Shown: positions 33,953-41,804 of the stretch, piece by piece
Layout: each line of letters begins with the position of its first letter
How positions within the stretch are numbered: position 1 is the stretch's first letter
From: Shimia aestuarii
GTDB taxonomy: Bacteria > Pseudomonadota > Alphaproteobacteria > Rhodobacterales > Rhodobacteraceae
Direction: 5' to 3'
Assembly: GCF_900114635.1 (NCBI RefSeq)
Contig: NZ_FOTQ01000001.1
Span: 1,054,001 to 1,118,000, forward strand
Length of the DNA: 64,000 nt
Notes under the pieces: generated by a model
What the model was told of the DNA's origin: nothing
Database searches by the model: none
Seen by the model: the letters and a program-made list of their open reading frames with translations, nothing else
Made by a program: the position numbers and the translations under genes

Positions 33953-35596
33953 ATGCAAAGGTCGAATGATGCAATTTTTGTGACGGGCGCGGATGCAACC
34001 TATGCCCGGACCTTGTATCAGCTTTTGCGAGCGGTGGCGCGCAAGGGCTGGAACCGCGGCATGACGTGGATCGCCTACGACCTTGGTATGCGCGCCGAGC
34101 AGCGCGAAATGCTTGAAACGCAGTTTGACTGGGTCACGTTCCGCACGCTCGATCTTGCCGCCCTGCCCGGCCATTACGTGCCAGCCGAGGGCAGCTATGC
34201 GTGGAAACCGCAGATCATGTGGGAGGTGGTCGAGGCCGCAGACGGCCCGGTGATCTGGATGGACAGCGCCAACCTGCCCCATCGGGCGCCCGACGGGATG
34301 CTGGCCCATATCCGCGCGCATGGGCTTTATCTTTTGCGCGGACAGGCCCCGTTGCAGGAACGGTGCGATCCCAAGGTTCTTGAGGCTCTGAATGTGCCGC
34401 GCTGGACATGGGGGACGCGGGAATGCGTTTCGGGGCTGGTTGGCGTGGATGCAGGCAATCCCGAGATGCGCGAGATCATGCAACGCTGGTGCGCGCTGGC
34501 CGAGCAGCCCGAGATCATGCGCCCGAAAGAGTCCATCGAGCGGCACATGCACGATCAGGCGGTGCTGAACGCGCTGGTTGCTGATCGGGTTTGCAAGGGC
34601 GAGATCGTGCTCCCAGAGGAGGACGTCGATATCTCCTCTGGCCGCCCGGTGCGGTTCCTGTCAACGCGCAACAAGGTCAAACCGGATGCACCGCTTTGGC
34701 AGGACCCGTGGATCAGGGCGCGTTATCGTATTTCCAAGATCGTGGACCAGTTCCTGCACCGGCTGGATGCGTTCCATCTTGATCACGATCCCTTCTGGCG
34801 CATGTGGGGGGAGAAATTCGTGGTCATGACGCGGGATGGTGCGGGCGCGCCAGAGGAACTCCCCTGCCCGTTTGGCCACTATTATGCCGACCCGTTTCCG
34901 ATCGAAGACAACGGCGAGACGTGGGTGTTTGTCGAAGACCTGAACTATTGGAAGGATCGCGCCACGCTGGCCGCGATCCCGCTACACGGTAATCGCAAGG
35001 CGGTCCCGATCCTTGATCCGGGGGTGCATGCATCCTTTCCCTTCCTGTTCCGCTATGACGGGCGGCTATGGATGCTGCCCGAGACCTGCAAGAATGGGCG
35101 GCTGGACCTTTATGAATGCACCTCCTTCCCGGATGGTTGGCGATTGCACCGCTCGATCCTGACCGGCGTGAACGCTGCGGACAGCGTGATTTTCGAACAT
35201 GGTGGGCGCTGGTGGTTGATCACGTCGATGGAATCGCCGTTTTCGGGCGGGGCTTACCGCGCGCTGGCGATTTTCCACACGGATGACCCGATTGACGGCG
35301 ATTGGAAGGCGCATCCTGTCAACGCAAAGGGGCGCGAAATCACGGCGCGCCATGGTACTGGGCGCAATGCCGGGGCCGTGTTCGAATGGCAAGGCAAGTT
35401 GATAAGACCCGTGCAATCGAGCCGCGAGTATTATGGTCAGGGCATGGAACTGCGCGCGATGACGCTGACGCCCGAGCATTTCGAAGAAGAGGTGATCGAG
35501 ACCCCGCCCCACCTTGAGATGACGCGTGGCGAAGGCGTGCATCACATGGCACAGCTCGGCACGCGGATCGTCTGGGACCGGCGCACACGCCACTGA
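33953..35596 (+). CDS. Two-domain glycosyltransferase with a GINT1-like C-terminal domain
   Basis: A 547-residue protein. The N-terminal half (about 1-250) looks like a capsule-type GT-A region: YAWKP (82-86) and VIWMDSAN (100-107). The C-terminal half (about 288-545) repeats a propeller-like pattern: YYADPFPIEDNGETWVFVED, SFPFLFRYDGRLWMLPETC, and SVIFEHGGRWWLITS. This matches the domain named after plant glucosamine inositolphosphorylceramide transferase 1 (GINT1). Bacterial proteins with the domain also occur in capsule loci. The start may instead be 33917; neither ATG has a strong RBS. It is divergent to 32892-33896. Confidence 0.68.
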   Translation: MQRSNDAIFVTGADATYARTLYQLLRAVARKGWNRGMTWIAYDLGMRAEQREMLETQFDWVTFRTLDLAALPGHYVPAEGSYAWKPQIMWEVVEAADGPVIWMDSANLPHRAPDGMLAHIRAHGLYLLRGQAPLQERCDPKVLEALNVPRWTWGTRECVSGLVGVDAGNPEMREIMQRWCALAEQPEIMRPKESIERHMHDQAVLNALVADRVCKGEIVLPEEDVDISSGRPVRFLSTRNKVKPDAPLWQDPWIRARYRISKIVDQFLHRLDAFHLDHDPFWRMWGEKFVVMTRDGAGAPEELPCPFGHYYADPFPIEDNGETWVFVEDLNYWKDRATLAAIPLHGNRKAVPILDPGVHASFPFLFRYDGRLWMLPETCKNGRLDLYECTSFPDGWRLHRSILTGVNAADSVIFEHGGRWWLITSMESPFSGGAYRALAIFHTDDPIDGDWKAHPVNAKGREITARHGTGRNAGAVFEWQGKLIRPVQSSREYYGQGMELRAMTLTPEHFEEEVIETPPHLEMTRGEGVHHMAQLGTRIVWDRRTRH

Positions 35597-35696
35597 CAGC
35601 GGCGTCGTTTCCTGCAAACCCAGTTCGGTTTCCGGTCAGTAAAGCGGCGAAACACCGATCTAAGCTGAAGGCGTTCCATTCAACGGGAGATGCCTC

Positions 35697-37244
35697 ATGG
35701 CTCTTGATTCCCGCCGCCGTTCCGGCGGCCGCTCCGCCCGTCGTGCTGCGCGTTCGGCCTATGATTTTACGATGCTGCCTGGTCTGACCAATACCCTGCC
35801 GCTCTGCGAAATCATGGACGGTGCGCAGGTCGAATGGATCGACGCGGCCTCGATGGATATTCTGGAAAATGTCGGCGTGGTGTTTCGCGATGACATCGCG
35901 CTGGCCGATTGGCGCAAGGCCGGGGCACGGGTCGAGGGTGAGACCGTTTTCCTTGATCGTGGACTGGTGCGCGAGCTGATCGCGACGATCCCGTCGGATT
36001 TCACCTATCAAGCGCGCAACCCGGCCAACAATGTGCGGCTTGGCGGGCGGCATGCGATGTTCGTGCCGATGACCGGCGCGCCGTTCCTGCGCGATCTGGA
36101 CGATGTGCGCCGCAACCCGACGCTGGACGATCTGGCGATGTTCCACAAGCTGAGCCACATGATGCCCGCCCTGCATTCCAGCGCCCATCACATTGTCGAG
36201 CCATATGATCACCCGATCAGCCAGCGACACCTGCGCATTACCTATTCTTCGATGAAGTATTCGGACAAGACCTTCATGGGCATGACCACCAGCCCGAAGA
36301 ACGCCGAAGATGTTCTGGACATGTGCGCTATCCTGTTCGGCGAAGAGTTTATGGAAGAGCACCCCGTCACCACCGGAAACTGCAACGGCAACAGTCCCCT
36401 TGTCTGGGATGAGACCATGCTCGGGGCGATGCGTGCCTTTTGCCGCCGCAACCAGCCGGTGCTGTGCTCGCCTTTCGTGCTTGGCGGCGCCAATACGCCT
36501 GCCTCTGTCGCCGCCTCGGTGGCACAGCTCAATGCCGAAGCGCTGAGCGCGCTGGCCTATACACAGGTGATCCGCAGGGGCGCGCCTGCGATTTACGGGC
36601 ATTACCTGTCGACCGTTAGCATGAAGTCGGGTGCGCCGATGGCCGGGACGCCCGAGATCTCCCTCATGAATTTCATGATCGGCCAGATGGCGCGGCATTA
36701 CGGCGTGCCGTGGCGCACGTCGAACACGCTGGGCGGGGCCAAGACCTTTGACGCGCAGGCCGGATACGAAAGCGCCACCACGCTTTCGGCGGTGATGCAT
36801 GCAGGCGCCAATTACATCTGGCATTCCGCCGGGTGGAACGAAGCGGGCATGCATTGCTCGGTCGCCAAGTTCATCGTCGATGCCGAGCAATGCGCGATGG
36901 CCTATCGCATGGCCGAGGGCGTGAACTGGGCCGATTTTGAAGAAGCGCTTGCCGCGGTGCCGGATGTCGGGCCGGGCGGGCATTACCTTGGCCATCCGCA
37001 CACACAAGAGAATTTCCAAACCGCGTTCTTCATGCCCGAGATGTTCGACAACAATTCGATCGAGCAATGGATCGCGGAAGGGTCGGTCGAAATCACCGAA
37101 CGGGCGCTGACCCATGCGCGCAATCTGCTCAACGCCTACGAAGAGCCTCTGCTGGATCCTGCCAGGGACGAGGCGCTCCGGGACTACATTGCGCGGCGCG
37201 AACGGGAAATCCCGGCGGCAGACGCCCTGAACCAGGACTTTTGA
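35697..37244 (+). CDS. Trimethylamine methyltransferase family protein (MttB superfamily, non-pyrrolysine)
   Basis: A 515-residue protein of the MttB/MtgB family. Blocks seen include GAPFLRDLDDVRR, GMTTSPKNAEDVLDM, TTGNCNGNSPL and MAGTPEISLMN. The frame is continuous with no internal amber codon at the site where true TMA enzymes read pyrrolysine, so it belongs to the group that includes glycine betaine:corrinoid methyltransferase. The N terminus is very basic (SRRRSGGRSARRAARS). No corrinoid protein gene is in the window. The AraC-type regulator follows at 37331. Confidence 0.85.
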   Translation: MALDSRRRSGGRSARRAARSAYDFTMLPGLTNTLPLCEIMDGAQVEWIDAASMDILENVGVVFRDDIALADWRKAGARVEGETVFLDRGLVRELIATIPSDFTYQARNPANNVRLGGRHAMFVPMTGAPFLRDLDDVRRNPTLDDLAMFHKLSHMMPALHSSAHHIVEPYDHPISQRHLRITYSSMKYSDKTFMGMTTSPKNAEDVLDMCAILFGEEFMEEHPVTTGNCNGNSPLVWDETMLGAMRAFCRRNQPVLCSPFVLGGANTPASVAASVAQLNAEALSALAYTQVIRRGAPAIYGHYLSTVSMKSGAPMAGTPEISLMNFMIGQMARHYGVPWRTSNTLGGAKTFDAQAGYESATTLSAVMHAGANYIWHSAGWNEAGMHCSVAKFIVDAEQCAMAYRMAEGVNWADFEEALAAVPDVGPGGHYLGHPHTQENFQTAFFMPEMFDNNSIEQWIAEGSVEITERALTHARNLLNAYEEPLLDPARDEALRDYIARREREIPAADALNQDF

Positions 37245-37330
37245 AGCGGACGCAAGCAGCGATTGCCAAATCAGATTCGGGCGCGCAAAGTCGCCAGACA
37301 CGCTGCGCCTGATCACGAGACCCGCCGCCC

Positions 37331-38281
37331 ATGGACCGTCCCGAACGCTTTGCCTTTCTCCTGGTGCCCGAATTCACGCACATCGCGTTTTCCTGCGCGA
37401 TCGAACCGTTGCGCATTGCCAACCTCATCGCCGGAAAGACGCTTTATGAATGGGTTCTGGCAAGCAAGGAAGGCGGAAGCGCCACGGCATCGAACGGGAT
37501 CGTGACGCTGGTGGATTGCACCTTTCGCGACCTGCCGGCCTGTGACCGGGTGTTCGCCCTGTCCGGCATCCATGTGCACAAACACGTGGACGCGGAACTC
37601 CTTAACACGATGCGCCGCGAACGGGCGCGCGGGGCCAAACTGGGCGCCTTGTGTTCCGCCGCCTATCTTCTGGCCAAGGCCGGGATGCTGGAGGGCATGC
37701 GCGCAGCGATCCACTGGGATTTCCATGACGGGTTCATGGAAGACTTTCCGGGGGTGAACCTTGTCAGCAGCGTGTTTGTCGCCGATGAAGCGATCACAAC
37801 CGCGTCGGGAGGAACGGCGACAGCGGATCTGATGCTTCACCTGATCGAGGAAACCCATGGCGCGGACCTTGCCATCGCCGTGGCGGACCAGATGGTCTAC
37901 AACGCCGTGCGCGAGGGATCAGCTGAACAGCGTGTTTCCCTGCAATCACGCCACGGGATGCGCAACCCACATCTCGTGAAGGCGATCCAGATCATGACTG
38001 ACTGTATCGAACGTCCGAAATCTCCATCGTTCATCGCCGAAGAGATCGGCATCTCCGCACGTCAACTGGAACGCCTGTTCGGGCGACATCTGAACTGCTC
38101 GCCCAAGAAATACCTGATGGACCTGCGCCTGCAACGGGCCCGCAACCTGCTGGTGCAAACGGATCAAAGCGTGACCGAAGTAGCGCTGGCCTGCGGCTTT
38201 GAAAGCCCCGGACATTTCGCGCGTGTCTATCGAACGAAGTTCGGCATCACGCCCACCGCGCAGCAGGCCAAGCTGAGCTGA
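37331..38281 (+). CDS. GlxA family AraC-type transcriptional regulator
   Basis: A 316-residue regulator. The N-terminal 180 residues form a DJ-1/PfpI amidotransferase-like sensor domain, with LCSAAYLLAKAGM in the nucleophile-elbow position. The C-terminal 100 residues hold the AraC double helix-turn-helix (ISARQLERLFGRH and DQSVTEVALACGFESPGHF). This layout is that of GbdR and CdhR, which control glycine betaine and carnitine use. Being 86 bases downstream of the MttB-family gene, it may regulate methylated-amine catabolism. Confidence 0.85.
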   Translation: MDRPERFAFLLVPEFTHIAFSCAIEPLRIANLIAGKTLYEWVLASKEGGSATASNGIVTLVDCTFRDLPACDRVFALSGIHVHKHVDAELLNTMRRERARGAKLGALCSAAYLLAKAGMLEGMRAAIHWDFHDGFMEDFPGVNLVSSVFVADEAITTASGGTATADLMLHLIEETHGADLAIAVADQMVYNAVREGSAEQRVSLQSRHGMRNPHLVKAIQIMTDCIERPKSPSFIAEEIGISARQLERLFGRHLNCSPKKYLMDLRLQRARNLLVQTDQSVTEVALACGFESPGHFARVYRTKFGITPTAQQAKLS

Positions 38282-38284
38282 CTT

Positions 38285-39661
38285 TCAGGTCACGCGGAAC
38301 CATGTTTTCATGCCCGCCGTCTGATGCGACAGCATGTGACAATGGATCAGCCATTTGCCAGGATTGTCCGCGACAAAGGCAAAATCCCGCGCCTCGCCGG
38401 GATTGACGAGCACCGTATCCTTGTGCGGCCCGAACGTGCCATCCTCCAGAACTTCCTGAAAATGGGTGCCATGCATATGCATCGCGTGGGGAAAAGCCGT
38501 ATCGTTGCCCATCGACAACACAACGGTTTCGCCGCGTGAAACCTCGATCAACGGTGTTTCGGGCAACCCGGCCTCACCGTTCAGGGTCCAGAGCTGCCCC
38601 TCGGCCACAAGCTCGCGCATCGAGAGGGTCTTGCCCTTGTAGCGCCCCTCTTGAAGCCCCCCCATGGCCCCGCCCTGCATCAAGAGCGGCACTTTGCGTG
38701 CATCATCTGTGGAGGTCAGGTTGGCAATCGGGTTGGGTGGCAATGGCTGGAGCATGGGGCGGCGCGACTCTGTCCCCGGGCCCGTGACCGGGTATTCGTT
38801 GAGAACGTAACCCGTGTCGCGTTGATGAAACACGACCAATACCTCGCCGCCGGTTTCGGCCGTCACATCAACGATGAGGTCCACCCGCTCCGCCGGACCG
38901 AGCACCACCATCTCGAGCGGCTCAGGCGTGCGCAGCGGCATCCCGTCACGCGCAACAATCCAGCCTTCGACGCCGCGCAATGAAACGGGCATGATCCGGT
39001 CCGTCGCCACGTTGATCAGCCGCAGCCGCAGCCTTTCGTTGGGGGCAAATTCGGTTGGAGCGGGATCAATCACGGCCTGGATAAAGTTGCCCATGCGCCC
39101 GGCATGGCTCAGATCATGCATGTTGTCGAAATCATCCGACACCTGCGCCTCGGATGTGAGCCGCCAGTCCTCCAGAACCACCGTCAGATCGCGGTCCACC
39201 TCGGGCGCTTCGGGTTCGTCTACCACCATGACGCCATACAACCCGCGCGCCACCTGCTCCATGGAGCGGTTGTGGGAATGATACCAATACGTGCCCGCAT
39301 CGCGCAGGGTCAGATCATAAAGGAATTCTCCGCCCCTTGGCACCGCGTCCTGCGTCATGCCCGGCACCCCGTCCATGGCATTGTCGATCCGCAGCCCGTG
39401 CCAGTGCACCGCCGTCGCCTGGTCGAGATCGTTGCGCAAACGCAGGAGGGTCTGCGCACCTTGCGGGGCGCGGATCGTCGGTCCGGGCACCGAGTCGTTG
39501 AACCCCCAGACCTGCGTTGCGGGGTATTCTGCCTCGACAAGCTGCACATTGGCGGCTCCCGCCCGAAGCAGGGTTTCCCCGGGATTGGCCCGCAGCATGG
39601 CGGGGAGGAGTGCCGTTGCGGCAGCGCCCTTGAGAATGGTCCGGCGAGTGAGTGTAGTCAT
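38285..39661 (-). CDS. Tat-exported multicopper oxidase
   Basis: A 458-residue periplasmic copper enzyme. The start at 39661 (RBS GAGGG) gives a Tat signal TRRTILKG followed by an Ala-rich hydrophobic stretch; an ATG two codons earlier is possible. All four copper-ligand blocks are present: HWHGLRIDN, YWYHSHN, HAMHMHGTHF and HCHMLSHQTAGM, so the type 1 site and trinuclear cluster look intact. The layout fits the CueO/SufI/laccase group. It may detoxify Cu(I) or oxidise phenols, but no copper-regulon gene is adjacent. Confidence 0.87.
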   Translation of the reverse strand: MTTLTRRTILKGAAATALLPAMLRANPGETLLRAGAANVQLVEAEYPATQVWGFNDSVPGPTIRAPQGAQTLLRLRNDLDQATAVHWHGLRIDNAMDGVPGMTQDAVPRGGEFLYDLTLRDAGTYWYHSHNRSMEQVARGLYGVMVVDEPEAPEVDRDLTVVLEDWRLTSEAQVSDDFDNMHDLSHAGRMGNFIQAVIDPAPTEFAPNERLRLRLINVATDRIMPVSLRGVEGWIVARDGMPLRTPEPLEMVVLGPAERVDLIVDVTAETGGEVLVVFHQRDTGYVLNEYPVTGPGTESRRPMLQPLPPNPIANLTSTDDARKVPLLMQGGAMGGLQEGRYKGKTLSMRELVAEGQLWTLNGEAGLPETPLIEVSRGETVVLSMGNDTAFPHAMHMHGTHFQEVLEDGTFGPHKDTVLVNPGEARDFAFVADNPGKWLIHCHMLSHQTAGMKTWFRVT

Positions 39662-40382
39662 TGGCATCCCTCGAGAAATCAACACATCCAAGCGCGAAGG
39701 TAGCCGCACATGGACCGGGGAACCATACAACAATCCGTGTCAGGAGCCGTGGCGGGGTCGTTTCGGAACAAAATCGACAGGGCGGCCTTTGATTCGATTC
39801 TTTTGACAACAGTGTCAGAGACCAAAGCGGTGATTCTGCCTCGGGATCCTTGCCCGACCACAGGCGGTTTGTCGCACCGAAGAGGCCGTGCACCCGCCGG
39901 ATCCCGCCGATGCCAACCGCATGCTGGCACCGCTGGCTCGAGCCGATGGCCCACCGGCGGCACAGTCCCGACGACCGTGCACGATAATGCGCAGGCTCAA
40001 GCCGGAACATGGTTTGGACGATGTGTTGCAATGCAGCGCAATGCACCGGAGAGCACGCCGGAAAACGGGGGGCGGCAGGCAATGTGGCCGCCCCAAAATT
40101 GGCAATGGTGCAAAATGTTACTGATTCCTGCACATTTAGCCCTTGATGGTTACATTTTGCTGGTTTGAAAAAGTCTGGCAACAATGATGCGCGAACATCT
40201 AATACGGAGCACGAATACTACCGATTTCCACGGAAAAGTTTCCACTTGGAAGCCCCCCTGTTCATTGAATTTGCGTTCAGGGGATTGGAATGCTGCACAA
40301 CCCGTTTGCAGAATTCAGAAAAAGGCTAAGGTGGACATCCTTGAAATGGGGATCGGCACGGTGTCGCTCGGTAAAATAGTTC
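39662..40382. other. Gene-poor region upstream of dctP
   Basis: About 720 bases without a convincing gene. Open frames on both strands lack RBS and family-like sequence. It holds two structures: a GGGGCGGC/GCCGCCCC hairpin (40069-40076, 40087-40094) and a long dyad GCAAAATGTTAC (40110-40121) with GTTACATTTTGC (40149-40160). The second half is AT-richer than the genes around it. It may include regulatory DNA for the multicopper oxidase and the TRAP gene. Confidence 0.5.
40110..40160. repeat. Inverted repeat, 12-base arms
   Basis: GCAAAATGTTAC at 40110-40121 pairs with GTTACATTTTGC at 40149-40160 at 11 of 12 positions across a 27-base spacer. It lies in the non-coding stretch between the multicopper oxidase and dctP genes. 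It could be two half-sites for a regulator or a long hairpin. Confidence 0.5.
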
Positions 40383-40410
40383 TTGGCATTGTGACGCTAG
40401 GCATTATTAT
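40383..40410 (+). promoter_or_regulatory. Probable promoter of dctP
   Basis: TTGGCA (40383-40388) and TATTAT (40405-40410) are separated by 16 bases and precede the dctP start by about 56 bases. The first TGCA dyad (40400-40413) covers the -10 element, which is the position expected for a repressor site. Confidence 0.5.
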
Positions 40411-40413
40411 GCA
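40400..40413. promoter_or_regulatory. BoxR-type operator-like dyad, dctP site 1
   Basis: GGCA-TTATTA-TGCA. One of ten (T/G/C)GCA-N6-TGCA-like dyads found only in the intergenic regions of the benzoate cluster. It overlaps the predicted -10 element of dctP. Confidence 0.6.
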
Positions 40414-40429
40414 CACCATGCAATAATTT

Positions 40430-40443
40430 GGCATTATAGTGCC
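40430..40443. promoter_or_regulatory. BoxR-type operator-like dyad, dctP site 2
   Basis: GGCA-TTATAG-TGCC, within TGGCA...TGCCA arms. It starts exactly 30 bases after site 1, which places both on the same face of the helix. Confidence 0.6.
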
Positions 40444-40465
40444 AAAGGTCATTTGGGAGGTAGAC

Positions 40466-41509
40466 ATGACCACTCGCAGAACAATTCTCAATCTCATCGG
40501 CGGCGTGGCTGCCGCGGCGCTGACCGCTGGCGCGGCCATGGCACAGGACGTGACCCTGCGCATGCACCAGTTCCTGCCGCCGCAGGCAAACGTACCGAAG
40601 CTGGTGCTGGACGTCTGGGCTGACGCTGTCGAAAAGGACTCGGGTGGCAAGATCAAGATCGAACGCTACCCCTCGATGCAGCTTGGCGGCAAACCGCCAG
40701 AGCTGATGGATCAGGCGATTGACGGCGTGGCTGACATCGTTTGGACGGTTGTGGGCTACACCCCCGGTCGTTACCCGTCGACCGAAGTTTTCGAACTGCC
40801 CTTCATGGTGGAAGATGCGCGCGCCGCGTCCTATGCCTATTGGAAGATGTTCGATGCGAACATGAAGGACACCGAGTTCAAGAACGTGCACATCCTGGGA
40901 ACCTGGGTACACGGTCCGGGCATGTTCCACACCAACAAGCCGGTTGCCAAACCGTCTGATCTGGAAGGCATGAAAATCCGTGGCGGTTCGCGCCTCGTGA
41001 ACGAACTGCTGACTCTGACCGGGGCAACCCCGGTGGGCATGCCGGTTCCGGCCGTGCCGGAAGGTCTCTCCAAGGGCGTGATCGACGGCACCACCATTCC
41101 GTGGGAAGTGACCGCCGCTCTGAAAGTGCCGGAACTGGTGGACAACCACACCGAGTTTGAAGGCCCAGCGCTCTACAACCTGACCTTCGTTCTGGCGATG
41201 AACAAGCCCCGCTACGATTCGCTGCCTGACGATCTGAAAGCAGCAATCGACAAGAACTCGGGTCTGGACTTCTCGGTCTTCGCCGGTGGCACCCAGGCCG
41301 ACTCGGACGGCCCGGCGCGTGAAGCGGCTGTTGCCCGCGGCAACAACATCATCACCGTCTCCGAAGCCGATGCGCAGGAGTGGAAAACCGTTGTTCAGCC
41401 GATCTATGACACCTGGATCGCCGACATGGCGAAGCGCGGTCTTGACGGTCAGGCCATGATCGACGAAGCGCGCGCGCTGATGGAAGAGTACAAGAAGAAC
41501 AACATGTAA
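40466..41509 (+). CDS. dctP: TRAP transporter solute-binding protein DctP
   Basis: A 347-residue periplasmic binding protein. The start at 40466 follows GGGAGG and gives a signal peptide ending AAAALTAGAAMA before QDV. Typical DctP features are QLGGKPPELMDQAIDGVAD, PSDLEGMKIRGGSR (ligand-carboxylate arginine region) and VPEGLSKGVIDGTT. No dctQ or dctM gene is in the window, so it is either an orphan binding protein or works with membrane subunits elsewhere. Two operator-like dyads in front of it suggest it is part of the benzoate regulon and binds an aromatic acid. Confidence 0.88.
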   Translation: MTTRRTILNLIGGVAAAALTAGAAMAQDVTLRMHQFLPPQANVPKLVLDVWADAVEKDSGGKIKIERYPSMQLGGKPPELMDQAIDGVADIVWTVVGYTPGRYPSTEVFELPFMVEDARAASYAYWKMFDANMKDTEFKNVHILGTWVHGPGMFHTNKPVAKPSDLEGMKIRGGSRLVNELLTLTGATPVGMPVPAVPEGLSKGVIDGTTIPWEVTAALKVPELVDNHTEFEGPALYNLTFVLAMNKPRYDSLPDDLKAAIDKNSGLDFSVFAGGTQADSDGPAREAAVARGNNIITVSEADAQEWKTVVQPIYDTWIADMAKRGLDGQAMIDEARALMEEYKKNNM

Positions 41510-41531
41510 TCCGAATACGGATCACCTGTTG

Positions 41532-41563
41532 AAGGGGCCGCAGCATCTGCTGCGGCCCTTTTT
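41532..41563 (+). terminator. Rho-independent terminator after dctP
   Basis: GGGCCGCAG (41535-41543) pairs with CTGCGGCCC (41550-41558) around a six-base loop and runs into TTTTT. It lies 25 bases after the dctP stop and separates that transcript from the benzoate-CoA ligase operon. Confidence 0.85.
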
Positions 41564-41594
41564 CGTGTTCGCTCAAGACACCTGAAAACACCCG

Positions 41595-41620
41595 GCCCCG
41601 CGAATTCCAATTCGCGGGGC
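41595..41620. repeat. Perfect 12-base inverted repeat with 2-base centre
   Basis: GCCCCGCGAATT (41595-41606) and AATTCGCGGGGC (41609-41620) are exact complements separated by CC. It lies between the dctP terminator and the first ligase operator. It could be a dimer binding site or an extra hairpin; a run of T is not present on either side. Confidence 0.7.
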
Positions 41621-41676
41621 AAGCCCACTCGCACAGGCCTTTTCCCGGCCTCAATCGACCACTCAACGCCATTTGA

Positions 41677-41690
41677 TGCATTATTTTGCC
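41677..41690. promoter_or_regulatory. BoxR-type operator-like dyad, ligase site 1
   Basis: TGCA-TTATTT-TGCC, 128 bases upstream of the benzoate-CoA ligase start codon. First of three dyads in this upstream region. Confidence 0.6.
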
Positions 41691-41696
41691 TATCTT

Positions 41697-41710
41697 GGCA
41701 AAATTTTGCT
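41697..41710. promoter_or_regulatory. BoxR-type operator-like dyad, ligase site 2
   Basis: GGCA-AAATTT-TGCT. Its first base is 20 bases after that of site 1, about two helix turns. Confidence 0.5.
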
Positions 41711-41729
41711 ACAAATCCGCGATCATTTG

Positions 41730-41743
41730 TGCACTATTAAGCA
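41730..41743. promoter_or_regulatory. BoxR-type operator-like dyad, ligase site 3
   Basis: TGCA-CTATTA-AGCA. The central CTATTA could itself serve as a -10 element, as in the boxC upstream region where CTATTG occupies the same place. Confidence 0.6.
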
Positions 41744-41750
41744 TAGGCGA

Positions 41751-41781
41751 GTCGGCGCACCGAGGAGGACGGTGCGCCGAC
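41751..41781 (+). promoter_or_regulatory. 5' leader hairpin with a Shine-Dalgarno-like loop
   Basis: GTCGGCGCACC (41751-41761) and GGTGCGCCGAC (41771-41781) form a perfect 11-base stem. The nine-base loop reads GAGGAGGAC, a near-perfect ribosome binding sequence, yet the ligase has its own AGGGAGG just before its ATG at 41805. It may protect the mRNA, act as a ribosome stand-by site or regulate translation. Confidence 0.6.
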
Positions 41782-41804
41782 CCAAGCGCGAGGGAGGACA
41801 GGAC

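Noticed and set aside
35697-37244. A pyrrolysine-containing trimethylamine methyltransferase
   Set aside because: The frame has no internal TAG, and no pyl genes or corrinoid partner are present, so it is placed with the non-pyrrolysine MttB group.
35340-37316. A 658-codon open frame on the minus strand
   Set aside because: It is antisense to the MttB-family gene and the end of the GINT1-type gene, with no recognisable domain.
39710-40426. Frames of 152 and 80 codons, and a minus-strand extension of the oxidase frame, in the gap before dctP
   Set aside because: None has a good RBS or protein-like sequence. The 80-codon frame runs through the dctP promoter and first operator-like site.
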